This document shows, one piece after another, positions 1 through 9,639 of a stretch of DNA of 64,000 nt; the stretch's first letter is position 1; each line of letters opens with the position of its first letter. The position numbers and the translations under genes were made by a program. Origin of the DNA: Nilaparvata lugens. Taxonomy: Eukaryota; Arthropoda; Insecta; Hemiptera; Delphacidae. The notes under the pieces were generated by a model. That model searched no databases. It worked only from the letters and a program-made list of their open reading frames with translations, and had not been told where the DNA came from. The DNA is taken from the NCBI RefSeq assembly GCF_014356525.2, contig NC_052518.1, positions 102,606,767 to 102,670,766 of the forward strand, written 5' to 3'.

Positions 1-8
1 TGGAATAA

Positions 9-107
9 CAACCCACCTGTTGGGGGAGACCCTTCTGGTCTTATTTCTGTAATTATTGACCACAACCCACCTGTTGGGGGAGACCCTTCTAGTCTCACTT
101 CTGTAAA
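9..107 (+). repeat. Tandem duplication (~54 bp, 2 copies)
   Basis: Two near-identical copies begin at about 9 and 63. Each contains CCACCTGTTGGGGGAGACCC followed by a short hairpin (AGACC, five-base loop, GGTCT in copy 1; weaker in copy 2). Duplicated upstream blocks are common in LTR U3 regions and promoters. The left copy may be cut by the window edge. Confidence 0.7.
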
Positions 108-273
108 ATTATCGCCCAATGGCACTTTTTTATATTTTGTAAACATTGTATCTTGTTTTTTGCAATCAATAAATTCTCGCCGTGGCTACCTCAAACGGGG
201 GGGGGGGAATTGATACCTCCCTCGCGCTCGCTACCTTTCAGCCTGCCGCTCTGCTCTGCTCCCCACGCCACGC

Positions 274-408
274 ATCAACCAAATGAGTGGTTGATCCACC
301 CGCCACCAGGGTGCGCCTCAGTCGCCGCCACCCGTTCCTGCGTTTCTATTGGCCGAAGCACCGCCGGCCAATAGCAGCGCAGGTGAACTCGGGGACTGTG
401 AATAAAAG
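274..408 (+). promoter_or_regulatory. Promoter: palindrome, paired CCAAT boxes, TATA-like box
   Basis: 274-295 is an inverted repeat (ATCAACCA and TGGTTGAT around 6 bases). CTATTGGCC at 346-354 and GGCCAATAG at 366-374 are a perfect inverted pair of CCAAT boxes, the site type bound by NF-Y. GAATAAAAGG at about 400-409 is a TATA-like box some 26 bases downstream. Initiator-like TCAG (417) and TCACT (441) motifs lie further on. This spacing is typical of histone and other TATA promoters. It is sequence reading only, without expression evidence. Confidence 0.6.
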
Positions 409-618
409 GGGGCTACTCAGCTACCCTCGACAGCACTTGCTCACTAGCAGCCTTCCACTGAAGAGCCAGAAGAGACCACCAGCCGAGACCACTATCAGAG
501 ACCACTACCAGCCGAGACCACTACCGAGACCAGGAGCAGAGCAGCGAGCAGGCCAATGAGGGGACCACGGCGAGACTAACCACAACATGAGGTGTCTTCC
601 TTGTCTACTACCCAGCCG

Positions 619-1026
619 ATGCCTAGGAGGAACCGAGCCGGCCGCCGAATCCAGAAGAGGAGGGCCCTACGTCGGCTTCGCCAGGCGGAGGAGAGGCTGA
701 GGCTGTACACCGCCGCGCCAGCTGCGCCCCAAGACCTAGCGCCCCAGCCTAACAACTGGCGCACGGTTCTGGATGCGCGGGTTGGGTGCCGAACCGACAT
801 CGGAGTGTGTGCAGCGGAAGCCTACGACCCTGCCTGCCCGGGGTTTGACCGAAGGCCCCTTCTAAACGAGGAAGTGGTCGAGGAGGTCCTCCCAGCGGAG
901 ACGACTACTAAACATCTAGCCTGCCTTGGTCCCTTTTTAGGGCCACCAGCAACAATCTTGGTCCCTTTTCAGGGCCACCAGCAACAAACTTGGCCCTTTT
1001 CAGGGCCACCAAAGCCATTTCTTTAG
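619..1026 (+). CDS. Hypothetical arginine-rich protein, 135 aa
   Basis: ATG at 619 is the first Met of its frame after an in-frame stop at 577. Two short upstream ORFs (ATG 556, 7 codons; ATG 587, 37 codons) precede it. The first 30 residues are strongly basic (RRNR, RRIQKRR, RRLR), as in nucleic-acid-binding tails. The middle is Ala/Pro-rich, and an acidic NEEVVEEV stretch follows. The last ~35 residues are read through the three stem-loop repeats, giving a repetitive Gly-Pro-Phe tail. I recognise no family; it does not align with core histones. The GC-rich composition may simply hold the frame open, so coding status is doubtful. Confidence 0.3.
   Translation: MPRRNRAGRRIQKRRALRRLRQAEERLRLYTAAPAAPQDLAPQPNNWRTVLDARVGCRTDIGVCAAEAYDPACPGFDRRPLLNEEVVEEVLPAETTTKHLACLGPFLGPPATILVPFQGHQQQTWPFSGPPKPFL
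925..1011 (+). promoter_or_regulatory. Three tandem histone-type 3'-end stem-loops
   Basis: A 32-bp unit is repeated at 925, 957 and 989. Copy 3 (992-1007, GGCCCTTTTCAGGGCC) is a perfect 6-bp stem with loop TTTC followed by ACCA (1008-1011). This matches the metazoan replication-dependent histone mRNA stem-loop recognised by SLBP. Copies 1 and 2 carry one extra T in the 5' arm and are likewise followed by ACCA. No AATAAA lies near by. I see no clear purine-rich downstream element for U7 pairing. Three in a row is unusual. Confidence 0.75.
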
Positions 1027-1030
1027 ACAG

Positions 1031-1679
1031 TGGTAACAAACCCCTCGCTCGACCCGACTGACTAGCCCAATTGATAAATGAGCCACACCTTCCGCCATAT
1101 CAAGGTCTTAGTTGGTTCTCGCACCCATAATAATCACAATACTGGTAGCAAAGTCATCACAATGTCTTTTATAATTTACTAATTCATGACTGAAACATGT
1201 AAGAAAATATAGAATGGTTCTTGCTTTTTCATGCTATCATCGAGGTGTTCTTCGAACAGCACTTCCAACATATGAATATTCTCCAGAATGATTTGTTTGA
1301 TTTTTTTTCAATATTTTTTCCTATCAGATTCTACGAAATGATCTGTTTTATTTGAACACACAAAAGGTCAAAATCAAATACAAAACAGAATAAAGATTTA
1401 AAAATATGCATACAATATTTTTAATAAAAATAGAATAAGTACAAGCGAGTACTTCATGACAAGACATGATCACATTATTTCAAAACTAGAGGAATATTCA
1501 ACTATTAAAACAGAAATTTAAAAATCTTTTAATCTAAAAATCTAGCATCTTAAGTTTTAAAAGTCTATCACAAATAAATACTCAGTGATGTTACATTGTT
1601 TCAATGTCTCTTGCGATAAATCAAAAACTGAGAGATGTGTTTTATTTTGAATTAGTTGAATTATTTAATTGAACGACTC
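1031..1679. other. AT-rich intergenic DNA
   Basis: Low-complexity AT-rich sequence on both strands. I see no supported gene, RNA or repeat structure here. Confidence 0.6.
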
Positions 1680-1682
1680 TTA

Positions 1683-1781
1683 GGGCGAGACCATATTAGG
1701 CGTTTTTAAAGTCAGTAGGGCAGGGAGCTTTCCGATCGGCGCCTGAAAAAACATCCGAAAAACGCCAATATTCTCTCGCCC
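1683..1781. mobile_element. Short MITE with TTA target duplication
   Basis: A 99-bp element has inverted ends GGGCGAGAcc.. and ..TCTCGCCC that extend into GGCGTTTTT / AAAAACGCC. It is flanked by TTA at 1680-1682 and 1782-1784. A TTA duplication with GGG ends is the pattern of PIF/Harbinger-type MITEs. There is no coding capacity. Confidence 0.75.
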
Positions 1782-1784
1782 TTA

Positions 1785-2842
1785 GTTTTATCCACCAACT
1801 AACTGACAAACCATTTCACCGATTCCTGTTTTCTAATTTTTTTCCAACTCATTCAATAATACTTATCCTAACATTGATTGCAATAGCCCGAAGAGCAGTG
1901 AAGATATTTTCAAGCAGATGGAAACGTCACAAATTGAAGGTAGTCATAGTAACCCTTATTAACCTTTAGAACCCTATTAACCCTTAGAACCTTAATTAAA
2001 AAAGGTTGGTCACTCTTAAGCTAAAAGGCCAGGATTGTGTCGACGTTACAAGCATTATGCAAGGGATGATATTTATCATACAAGTACCGTGAACAACTCC
2101 CAGGGTAAATCACATACAATAAATTTTACCAACTAACAATAAACATGTAAATGATTAGTGAAATTATTCGTATTTTTATTCTCGAAACAGGATTTTTTTA
2201 TTTCTATTCAAATTTTTCTGAAGAAATTCCTTCTAAGGAAATCTGTCATTTCGATAATGCAATTCTTCTCATTTTATCTATTTATCATTTACAATCAACT
2301 TAAGGACAAGAAAAAGACTACAGTCCAAAACTTCTTTTCATCTCAGTTTCATAAAATAAATTTTATCATTAACTGTAAGTTATATGCTAATGATTGATTT
2401 AATTTAATTATGTAAATTATTTTATTATTATTTTAATTTATGTATCTTCAAAATCGTGAATTTTCATATTATTGGTATTTGAATGAGTTTTACTTTAGGT
2501 TTGTTCTTTTATATATTTTTTAGTACAAGATTAACATTCATCTTGATTTATGTGTGCTTGTTTCAAGAGGAGAAATAAATTTGTTAATTATTATTTATAA
2601 TTTATTTTGAATACTAAGCAGTCGGGAATGATCTCAAGACCACATAGATGCATTTTAAAACAAGAGACAAATCCAATCTTCTCCAAATCAAAGACTAAGA
2701 AATTTTATTACAATATTAGTTAAACCAAGGACTGTTTCTTTCTGCATAATGTTTTAATTTTAGACGGTTTCTGAAAAGAAATATACGTTCCATTTACTTA
2801 ATTTTCACTGAAAAGGAAGACTCTTTTCATTTTTTGTTTTCA
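1785..2842. other. AT-rich intergenic DNA
   Basis: The short + strand open frame at about 2158-2397 is Phe/Ile/Lys-rich and reads like translated AT-rich noise. No other structure is supported. Confidence 0.5.
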
Positions 2843-2945
2843 ATGAAAAAGACTAAGAAATTGTCAAAAACCACAGATTTATCAGGTTTATCAGAGATTG
2901 ACAATGGTGTAATAACCGAAACCGGTCTTTCTAAGTATCAATAAA
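2843..2945. mobile_element. Truncated copy of palindromic MITE family A
   Basis: Starts with the family A end (GAAAAAGACTAAGAAATTGT), continues through the CACAGATTTAT block and then an internal GAAACCGGTCTTTCTAAGTA block also present at 4740-4770. One arm is missing. Confidence 0.65.
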
Positions 2946-3455
2946 TATAGTATTTATTTAGTAAATAATTAGTATTTAGTACAATTAATTAGTATTTTAT
3001 TCAACACAAGCAGGTAGCCCGTGCTCCCCCCCCCAAGGGTCTAATTAAAAACTTGACCTACTGAAATCTTGAAGAATTGAAAATAGGCCTATAACCATCC
3101 TCGGTTAATTAAGAATCTATTTATGCAAACTTTCAAGTTAATCAGTCCAGTAGTTCAGACGTGATGATATGTCCTTCACCCTTCATCTGGGTGTCGGCCT
3201 AAAAGGGAGATTGACTATTCTATTTTTCTAGGTAGTAAGCAACCATACTAGGTCCGTTACCAATGAAACTGGACTCTCACACATCAGTATCATTGAAAGT
3301 GACGGGCACAGTGAAAATATAATTTCCATAAGTCCTAACTGGACTGTTCCCACTCAGCACTGCAGATCGAGTATGAATAGTCCCCATTACAACTCATGGG
3401 AATTATAATATTATCTCTGTACGGAGCACGTTCACTGATATGTGGGAATCCAGCA
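2946..3455. other. AT-rich intergenic DNA
   Basis: Contains a run of Cs near 3027 and no supported gene or repeat structure. Confidence 0.5.
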
Positions 3456-3459
3456 TTAA

Positions 3460-4059
3460 GGGTGTGCAAAGGCTAAAAATAAACTTTCTTCTCGTGATAT
3501 TTTTCAAAATTTTTCGATTTGTATATCATCAAGCTATAAAATGAAAATGTTTTCTCAGGAAAACATTTTTTTTCCGATCATTACTTTTTAAGATATGAGC
3601 GCCTGAAGTGTCAATTTTTGGGACAAAACGTTTCAAATTCGGTAAGAGATAAATCCATGAGAATGAGAGGATAGATTCTTCATGGTATTGTTGATCTAGT
3701 AAAACAAACATTTTATGATAGTTATTGAATTTACTAAAAATAACTTTTTGTTGAGTTACCGTATTTTTGGTAAATTGAATAACTTTTTCAAAAAAATGAT
3801 ATTTTCAGAAAATTTTTGTTTTACTAGATCAACAATACCATGAAGAATCCATCCTCTAAATCTCATGGATTTATATCTTACAGAATTTGAAATGTTCTGT
3901 CCCTGACACTTCAGGCGCTCATATCTCAAAAAGTAATGATTGAAAAAAAAATGTTTTCCTGAGAAAACTTTTTCATTTTGGTAGCTTAATGATATACAAA
4001 ACGAAAAAACTTTGAAAAATTTCACGAGTAGAAAGTTTATTTTTAGGCTTTGCACACCC
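3460..4059. mobile_element. Palindromic MITE family B, complete copy with TTAA duplication
   Basis: A 600-bp foldback is flanked by TTAA (3456-3459 and 4060-4063). The ends read GGGTGTGCAAAGGCT and its complement, and the two halves are reverse complements over most of their length. Conserved internal words include CGTGATATTTTTCAAA, ATATCATCAAGCTAT and GAGATATGAGCGCCTGAAG. TTAA targeting suggests mobilisation by a piggyBac-like transposase, which is inference because no transposase is present. Other copies start at 27170, 35116 and 63604. Confidence 0.85.
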
Positions 4060-4128
4060 TTAATAGTATGCTCTGAGTAGACGGATTGATGCTAGGATGA
4101 CAGATTTATTATCATTACAGAAAGTCTG

Positions 4129-4317
4129 GTTACACACATCGATTTTTGGACATAAGATTCTTTGCCTTCCTTATATTAGATTGAACATAACTTGATAAAC
4201 ATATGATGTGTATCTGAACACATAATATGTTTACAAAGTTCCATTCAATCTGGTAGAATTTAAAAGGACAGAAAATAAGTACGTCCAAAAATCGATGTGT
4301 GTGTAACTGCATTAAGG
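4129..4317. mobile_element. Palindromic MITE family H
   Basis: A 189-bp element with inverted ends GTTACACACATCGATTTTTG...CAAAAATCGATGTGTGTGTAAC. The interior has a second inverted pair (TTAGATTGAACATAACTTG and ATTCAATCTGGTAGAAT). Half copies with the same end lie near 37803 and 39590. Confidence 0.75.
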
Positions 4318-5108
4318 CTGTTTGGTACACTTTTACAGTATTTAAATTGGATAATCTTTTTCAATATAATTGTTAAGATCATTATAAGAGTGAGAAAAAG
4401 TGGCAACTGAAATTTTTAAGTGGTCTAATAAGCGAGTTATGGGTTGCTGAAGTGCTGAACTCCGTTCTCTTTCCACATCATAAACGGTTTCGAATTTTCC
4501 ATTGGAGTTTTTTTTTTAATACATTCAGTACATAATTGGCTCTGTTATAATATGAGTTTTTAGCGATTTATGCCAAAATAAACAAGTTATCGAATTTACA
4601 AAAATGTTACTTTGTTATTTATGAACGATATGGGGAATAAAATGTTGAATGAAAAAGACTAAGAAATTGTCAAAAAACCATAGATTTATTGATACTTAGA
4701 AAGGCCGGTTTCGGTTATTACACCATTGTCAATATCTGATAAACTCAATCGAAACCGGTCTTTCTAAGTATCAATAAATCTGTGTTTTATTTTACAATTT
4801 CTTAGTCTTTTTCATTCAATATGAATAATTACCACAATATCAACTTCTCAACTACACAAAAAGGGAATAAAATGTTTTAGTTTGGGAAGATACATTTTTT
4901 GAATTTTTAAGAGAAGTTGTGTTAATATAGTCGAAGCCGTTCATGATCTGGAAAGAAAAAGAGTTAGCACTTCAACGACCCATAACTCGCTTATTAAACC
5001 AATTAAAAATTTCAGTTGCCACTTTTCTCACTCTTATAATGATCTTAACAATTATATTGAAAAATATAATCCAATTTAATTATAAAAAAGTGTAGCGAAC
5101 AGCTTTAA
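4313..5108. mobile_element. Large palindromic MITE with a family A insertion
   Basis: Outer ends TTAAGGCTGTTTGGTACAC (from 4312) and the approximate complement ending at 5108 define an ~800-bp foldback. Inverted blocks at about 4340-4480 and 4975-5090 share CTCACTCTTATAATGATCTT and its complement. A complete family A element (4644-4820) sits in the middle. The TTAA-GGCTGT end resembles family B, suggesting a related group. Confidence 0.7.
4644..4820. mobile_element. Palindromic MITE family A, complete copy
   Basis: Inverted ends TTGAATGAAAAAGACTAAGA...TCTTAGTCTTTTTCATTCAA enclose two near-complementary arms, so the element would extrude as one long hairpin. The flank after it (to about 4860) recurs in inverse orientation before the copy at 7520, so the mobile unit may be larger than the palindrome. 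Confidence 0.8.
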
Positions 5109-5560
5109 GGGTGGCCACTAACGTCAGGACAAGTGTGTTGAACATGCGTGTACACACATGCTTGTCATACATGTTGTGTCATCAGCGAAAGGCTTTGAAC
5201 AACATTTTTTGAGGGTGGGCTTTTGTATCTTAGATTTTTTGTTTATTTTTTTCTCTGCTTTATATGCTTTGTAATTTTCCAGTGATTTATTAATTGTTAA
5301 TTTTATGTTAGAAGCTGCTGTCTAACAACTGTTTTTCGTTCGAATACATGTCCGTTCACACTTGTGTCAGTACCTACTCTAGTACATGGGTTTCCCATAG
5401 TTGAGTAGGTTAATTTCCAATAGAATTAAATCCCATACTTTTTTATAGACCTACCGTATTGTATTGTATTTTAGATTTTTTGTACTTTTTTAAAAGTGTA
5501 GAGGCTTTTATAAACTATTTATACTTTTTTTATAAAGAATTACATATAGTTATTCTCCCA
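5109..5560. other. Possible decayed inverted-repeat element
   Basis: GGACAAGTGTGTTGAACATG near 5126 and a diverged complement near 5345-5372 form weak inverted ends. No gene is supported. Confidence 0.3.
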
Positions 5561-6862
5561 CCGTCACATATTTTACATAAATATGTAATGGGTATGTAAT
5601 ATTTCCGCGACTAGATTTCCAACTCACAAAAAAATATTTCAATAAAATTGAATGGGTTTGGATGTCATGTATGAAATACCCGGCGCCTCCACCAAATATA
5701 TGTGACGGTGAAATTTTAAATTGAAATTGAAATTTATTCACAACACTGACATGTTTTACTATATGTAATAGTTTTGGTGGTTGTAATGATAAAATCAAAG
5801 GTGAACAATTTATTATATAATTTAATAAAACGTTATCGATATATTTACATTTAAGATTTCTATTATAAAACAATCAAAATTACTGGTTCAAGGCAATAAA
5901 TATTTGAAATGATATGAATTTTATTATATAGCAAACCAGATTTCTGATTACAATAAACATCAAAAAGGGCTACTCGCTTTGCTGATCTGTGGTCGTTCAG
6001 TTTTTTGAATAACAAAATTATTATTTAAATTATGGGTCTGAAAAATGTAAAATAAAACACTTTCTCATGTATTTGAACACGACATGCAATCAATTTATTA
6101 AGTAAATAATTAAAAAACGTTTACTTACTGTCTGAAAATGATCGCTAGACGGTCGAAGTGCTTCAGTCAGTAAGTAAAAGTTTTTAATTATTTACTTAAT
6201 AAATTGACTGCATGTCGTGTTCAAATACATGAGAAAGTGTGTTAATACAAAGCAGCTCGGAATGGATCAAGAAACCATCACCTGTAAAATAAAACTTAAA
6301 AACCGTTAAAAAATGTAAAATATCTAAACTTTACCTTTGATTATCCCTTGGCCTGTTCCTCAGAGTTCAGATAAAACCACTCCCGACGTTAAATAAATGA
6401 AAAAATAATTATAAAAAAATCACCTTTCCCTACAAAAACCAAATCTTGAAAACACAATTATGCAGGTTTAAACTGCCCGAACTGAGACTACCTATAATTG
6501 AATTCTCAAGACAGAATCCTTTAGGTAAGCAATGCCTTAACTCAACAACTATAGCTCACAAAAACGGTTCAAAGAATACGGGCCTCGAAAGAAAAATTCA
6601 TAATCTATTCAAGTGAAAAAACATGCAGCCTTGATTCACAGACCAGAAGTCTACTCACTCTTGTTTGTATAGCATGAAGCTAAAAATCATAATATTGCCT
6701 TCACGAAACGTGATAAAACACACGTTTCATCTTTGCACATTGGAGATCTACTCGCTTTATCAACAATTACATTCAATAATTAAATCCACGACCAGATTTC
6801 CAACTTCAAAAAATAATATTTCAAATAAAATTGAATGGGTTTTTATGTCATGTATGACATAT
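5561..6862. mobile_element. Family J element (copy 1), interrupted by a palindrome
   Basis: Shares long stretches with copies at 13.56, 29.13 and 47.33 kb: CTGATCTGTGGTCGTTCAG, CCCTTGGCCTG, AACTGCCCGAACTGAGAC, TTCACGAAACGTGATAAAAC, and a right end TTGAATGGGTTTTTATGTCA. 5561-5675 looks like the end of a second, partial copy joined to this one. No transposase or RT frame is visible, so it is a non-autonomous repeat of unknown class. Confidence 0.7.
6056..6243. repeat. Palindrome inside family J copy 1
   Basis: Arms of about 75 bp (6056-6130 and 6167-6243) are nearly perfect complements (AACACTTTCTCATGTATTTG...). They enclose a ~36-base hinge with its own small hairpin (GATCG, CTAGA, CGGTC). 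The other three family J copies lack it, so it is a later insertion. Confidence 0.8.
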
Positions 6863-7519
6863 GTCATCTGCGAATCTCAGCATGTCGATTTTTCACCATA
6901 GATTTCCACAACCACATTTACTTCTTCTCTCATCCTGACAATTGCCTTCTGAACATATAGATTGAATAAATATGGGTACTAGGAGCAACCTTGTCTTCCA
7001 CCTCTTCCCTATAATCACACTACGAATAATTCCGATGTCTTGTGTGTAAACCAGGGAATTTATTTTTTTTTATTAAAATTACTAAAAAATGCCTTTATTA
7101 TTATTATTATCACCAAGGATCAATCACATATTATACAGAAGCAGTTATAAGTTTTATAAATATAATTGGAATGAATAACTTTAAAACTTCGAATTGGATT
7201 TTACATCTGTTTTACATCAAATATGTCAGGTAACCATGGTCAACAAAATTTTTGGGTTTAATTTGTCTTGTATTGCACAACACGATTTTTGTTATAATAA
7301 TGATAAATCACATTGCTTTGCTGAAAAATAAGCCTACAATAATTTCATGATTGTCTCATAATTATAAGTAGTTTGCAAATAATTGTAAGTACCTATTTAC
7401 AAAATCCTGTAAAACAGACACACTCGTAATTCATTAACGAATTCAAACATTTTTTTATTGAGACATTAAAAAATGACTTTTTGTGTAGTTGAGAAGTTGA
7501 TATTGTGGTAATTATTCAT
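6863..7519. other. AT-rich intergenic DNA
   Basis: No supported gene. The last 40 bases (7480-7519) are an inverted copy of the sequence flanking the family A element at 4820-4860. Confidence 0.5.
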
Positions 7520-7641
7520 ATTGAATGAAAAAGACTAAGTAATTGTTAAAAAACCACAGATTTATTGATAAATAAATATCAATATTCTGTACAAATAAAT
7601 CTGTGGTTTTTGACAGTTTCTTAGTCTTTTTCATTCAATAT
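7520..7641. mobile_element. Palindromic MITE family A, short copy
   Basis: Inverted ends TTGAATGAAAAAGACTAAG...CTTAGTCTTTTTCATTCAA, with a CACAGATTTATTGATA arm on both sides. It is a shortened version of the 4644 copy. Confidence 0.8.
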
Positions 7642-8475
7642 TAAAAAATGACGCTGGGAGAATGTCAACAAAAATACTAAAAAAATATTCTAGTTTAGGC
7701 ATAATTTTGGGATATTTTCAAACGTCTCCGTACTAGTCTCAGCTTAATATGTTAGTTCAATTTGAATTCGATCGTTCTCGAAACAAATGAGAAACGCTAA
7801 AAAATTTTGATTTTTGGTAGGCTATAGGCTTAGTTACTCAGAGCTTTCTCAATACAAGTTTGGTAGTCTTTAGCATAAACATTTTAGCACTTTTGGCTTG
7901 GTCAATCGCAGAAAATCTAGGGAAGCTTTTCACATCTGGGGTAGCATTTTCAGGATGACCTCAGTTAATATTGGTCCAATCTTGAAAAATCTTGTACTAA
8001 TAGATAGGTAATCAAATTTACAAAAAAAAATATTTTTGTAATTTTTTGTAAAATCAACGGTTTTTGAGCTATAAAAAACAAAATTTTAAATGACTGCCAT
8101 TTTTTTATGGATTTGAAAATTGTCATAATTATCTTTCTCCACTACCATTATAACGTGGAGCGGTGGAGCTAACTATAGCTGAGAATCAGAAACAAATTTG
8201 AAAATTTTTGTCCATTTTGCTCTTGATAAAGCTTTTTGTGGTGTGGCGAATAACAGCGTCCTCAACTTGTTTACAGTTTTTTAAAGTTTTCAGTACATCA
8301 AGTTTTCTGTCCATCATGTTTTCAGCAGTACGTCCAGTCTCAGTTTGTCAATTTCTCATTCACTTAACTTTTCAATTCAGCTCGTGAAGTTTTTAGTGTT
8401 CTAGTTCTCATTTCGTCTATAGTTTCCAATTTTTGTGGTATGTCGAAAAAGAGCATTCCAAAATACAACAATACC
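7642..8475. other. AT-rich intergenic DNA
   Basis: No supported gene or RNA. A stretch around 8140-8160 (CCATTATAACGTGGAG) resembles the MITE family D end and may be a remnant. Confidence 0.4.
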
Positions 8476-9441
8476 AGTAGTTCTGTGAACAGTAGACCTC
8501 AAGCAGTATTCTCATCCACAAGTACCTGATGTCAACTGTTTTAAATGTTAACAAAATCAGTTCACGTTTGAATTTGTTTTCCATAATTTATTAATATTTA
8601 TGTTAATTTAAACAATGAATAGAATTAATTTCTATTCCAGAATTTATATAATATTCATCCAGTTCCGTGATAATCTTCCCATCTAATGAAAATTAATTTT
8701 TTTTCAATCAAAAATATTATAATTTCTTCAGCATTATTTAGTTCATTTGATTATTTTTAATCACCTATTAAATTAGTTTTTTCGAATGTGAGAATATTGA
8801 TACTGATGGACATGCATAATAATACCATGACTGCAAAACAAAATATTGAAACCAAAGAACTTAAAGCTGCGATTATACCAAATTTATTAACAAAATGTTA
8901 ATAACTCAATTCTTATAGATATTAGATTAAACATAACTCATCATACACATGATGAAGATGTGTGTTTTTCAACTTGCGTTCAATCTAATAGAATCTATAA
9001 GGATTAAGTTATTAACTAACATTTTGTTAATACGGTAACTTTGGTGTAAACCCAGCTTAAAGATGCATAACTCTTCAAGGTCTTTGATTGAGAAACTATA
9101 GACCTTATACAATTACAGTAATAGACTAGCTTCTCCACACATCTGTGTAATCACTTGTCAGCTGATTTATGATGAATAATTCTATAGTCTGATTTTTATT
9201 CTAATATTGATGGCGTATGAAGGAGGCTCCTCTTTCCTTTTATATTATCCTTGAAAATGCAAAATTTCTAGAAACCTTGTATATACGTCGACGCGCAATT
9301 TAAAAAGGAACATACCTGTCAAATTTCATGAAAATCTATTACCGCGTTTCGCCGTAAATGCGCAACATATAAACATTTAAACATTAAGAGAAATGCCAAA
9401 CCGTCGACTTGAATCTTAGACCTCACTTCGTTCGGTCAATT
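8476..9441. mobile_element. Family C element, long copy
   Basis: Left end AGTAGTTCTGTGAACAGTAG and right end TTAGACCTCACTTCGTTCGG match the compact 408-bp copy at 54599-55006 (opposite strand). The region 9235-9441 (CGTCGACGCGCAATTT, ATTACCGCGTTTCGCCGTAA) aligns with 26740-26920. MITE family I lies inside. No coding capacity is seen. Confidence 0.65.
8871..9060. mobile_element. MITE family I
   Basis: Inverted ends TTAAAGCTGCGATTATACCA and the diverged complement ending at 9060. The inner inverted pair (TTAACAAAATGTTAATAACT) makes it a foldback of ~190 bp. A partial copy lies at about 22060-22165. Confidence 0.65.
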
Positions 9442-9599
9442 ACATCGGATATGCCGGTATCAGGCTATCCTGAATGATACCGTTTGTGTATAGCCTCACA
9501 TATATATATAATTATATTTGTGCATAGTTGGCCTCAGAAACGATTTGATGAAAGCAGTGGCTAGACAGAGCTTTGACAACGCTGTTCTCCTATCTTTCT

Positions 9600-9639
9600 C
9601 CACTCTCCACTGCCATTATAACGTGGATCTCACTTTATA
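9600..9639. mobile_element. MITE family D terminal fragment
   Basis: TCCACTGCCATTATAACGTG followed by GATCTCACTTTATA is the right terminal repeat of family D with one substitution. No left end is found near by. Confidence 0.5.

Larger units (their letters stand above)
1..1030 (+). other. GC-rich promoter-ORF-stem-loop unit (LTR-like or histone-like gene)
   Basis: This block is much richer in G+C than the AT-rich DNA after it. In order it holds two copies of a ~54-bp repeat (from about 9 and 63), a G run near 200, an inverted pair of CCAAT boxes (346-374), a TATA-like box near 400, a short-repeat leader (470-535), an arginine-rich ORF (619-1026) and three histone-type 3' stem-loops (925-1011). 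Two readings fit. It may be a gene with replication-dependent-histone style ends. It may also be a retroelement LTR: TGTT at 18 or 72, ACA at 1026-1028, and a TGG-starting stretch just after that could be a primer-binding site. No internal gag or pol frame follows and I found no target duplication, so the class is open. Confidence 0.5.

Noticed and set aside
6131..6160. Hammerhead-like hinge in the 6056-6243 palindrome
   Set aside because: The core reads CTGAAAA and GAAG instead of CTGANGA and GAAA, and no cleavage-site context is seen. Too degenerate to claim.
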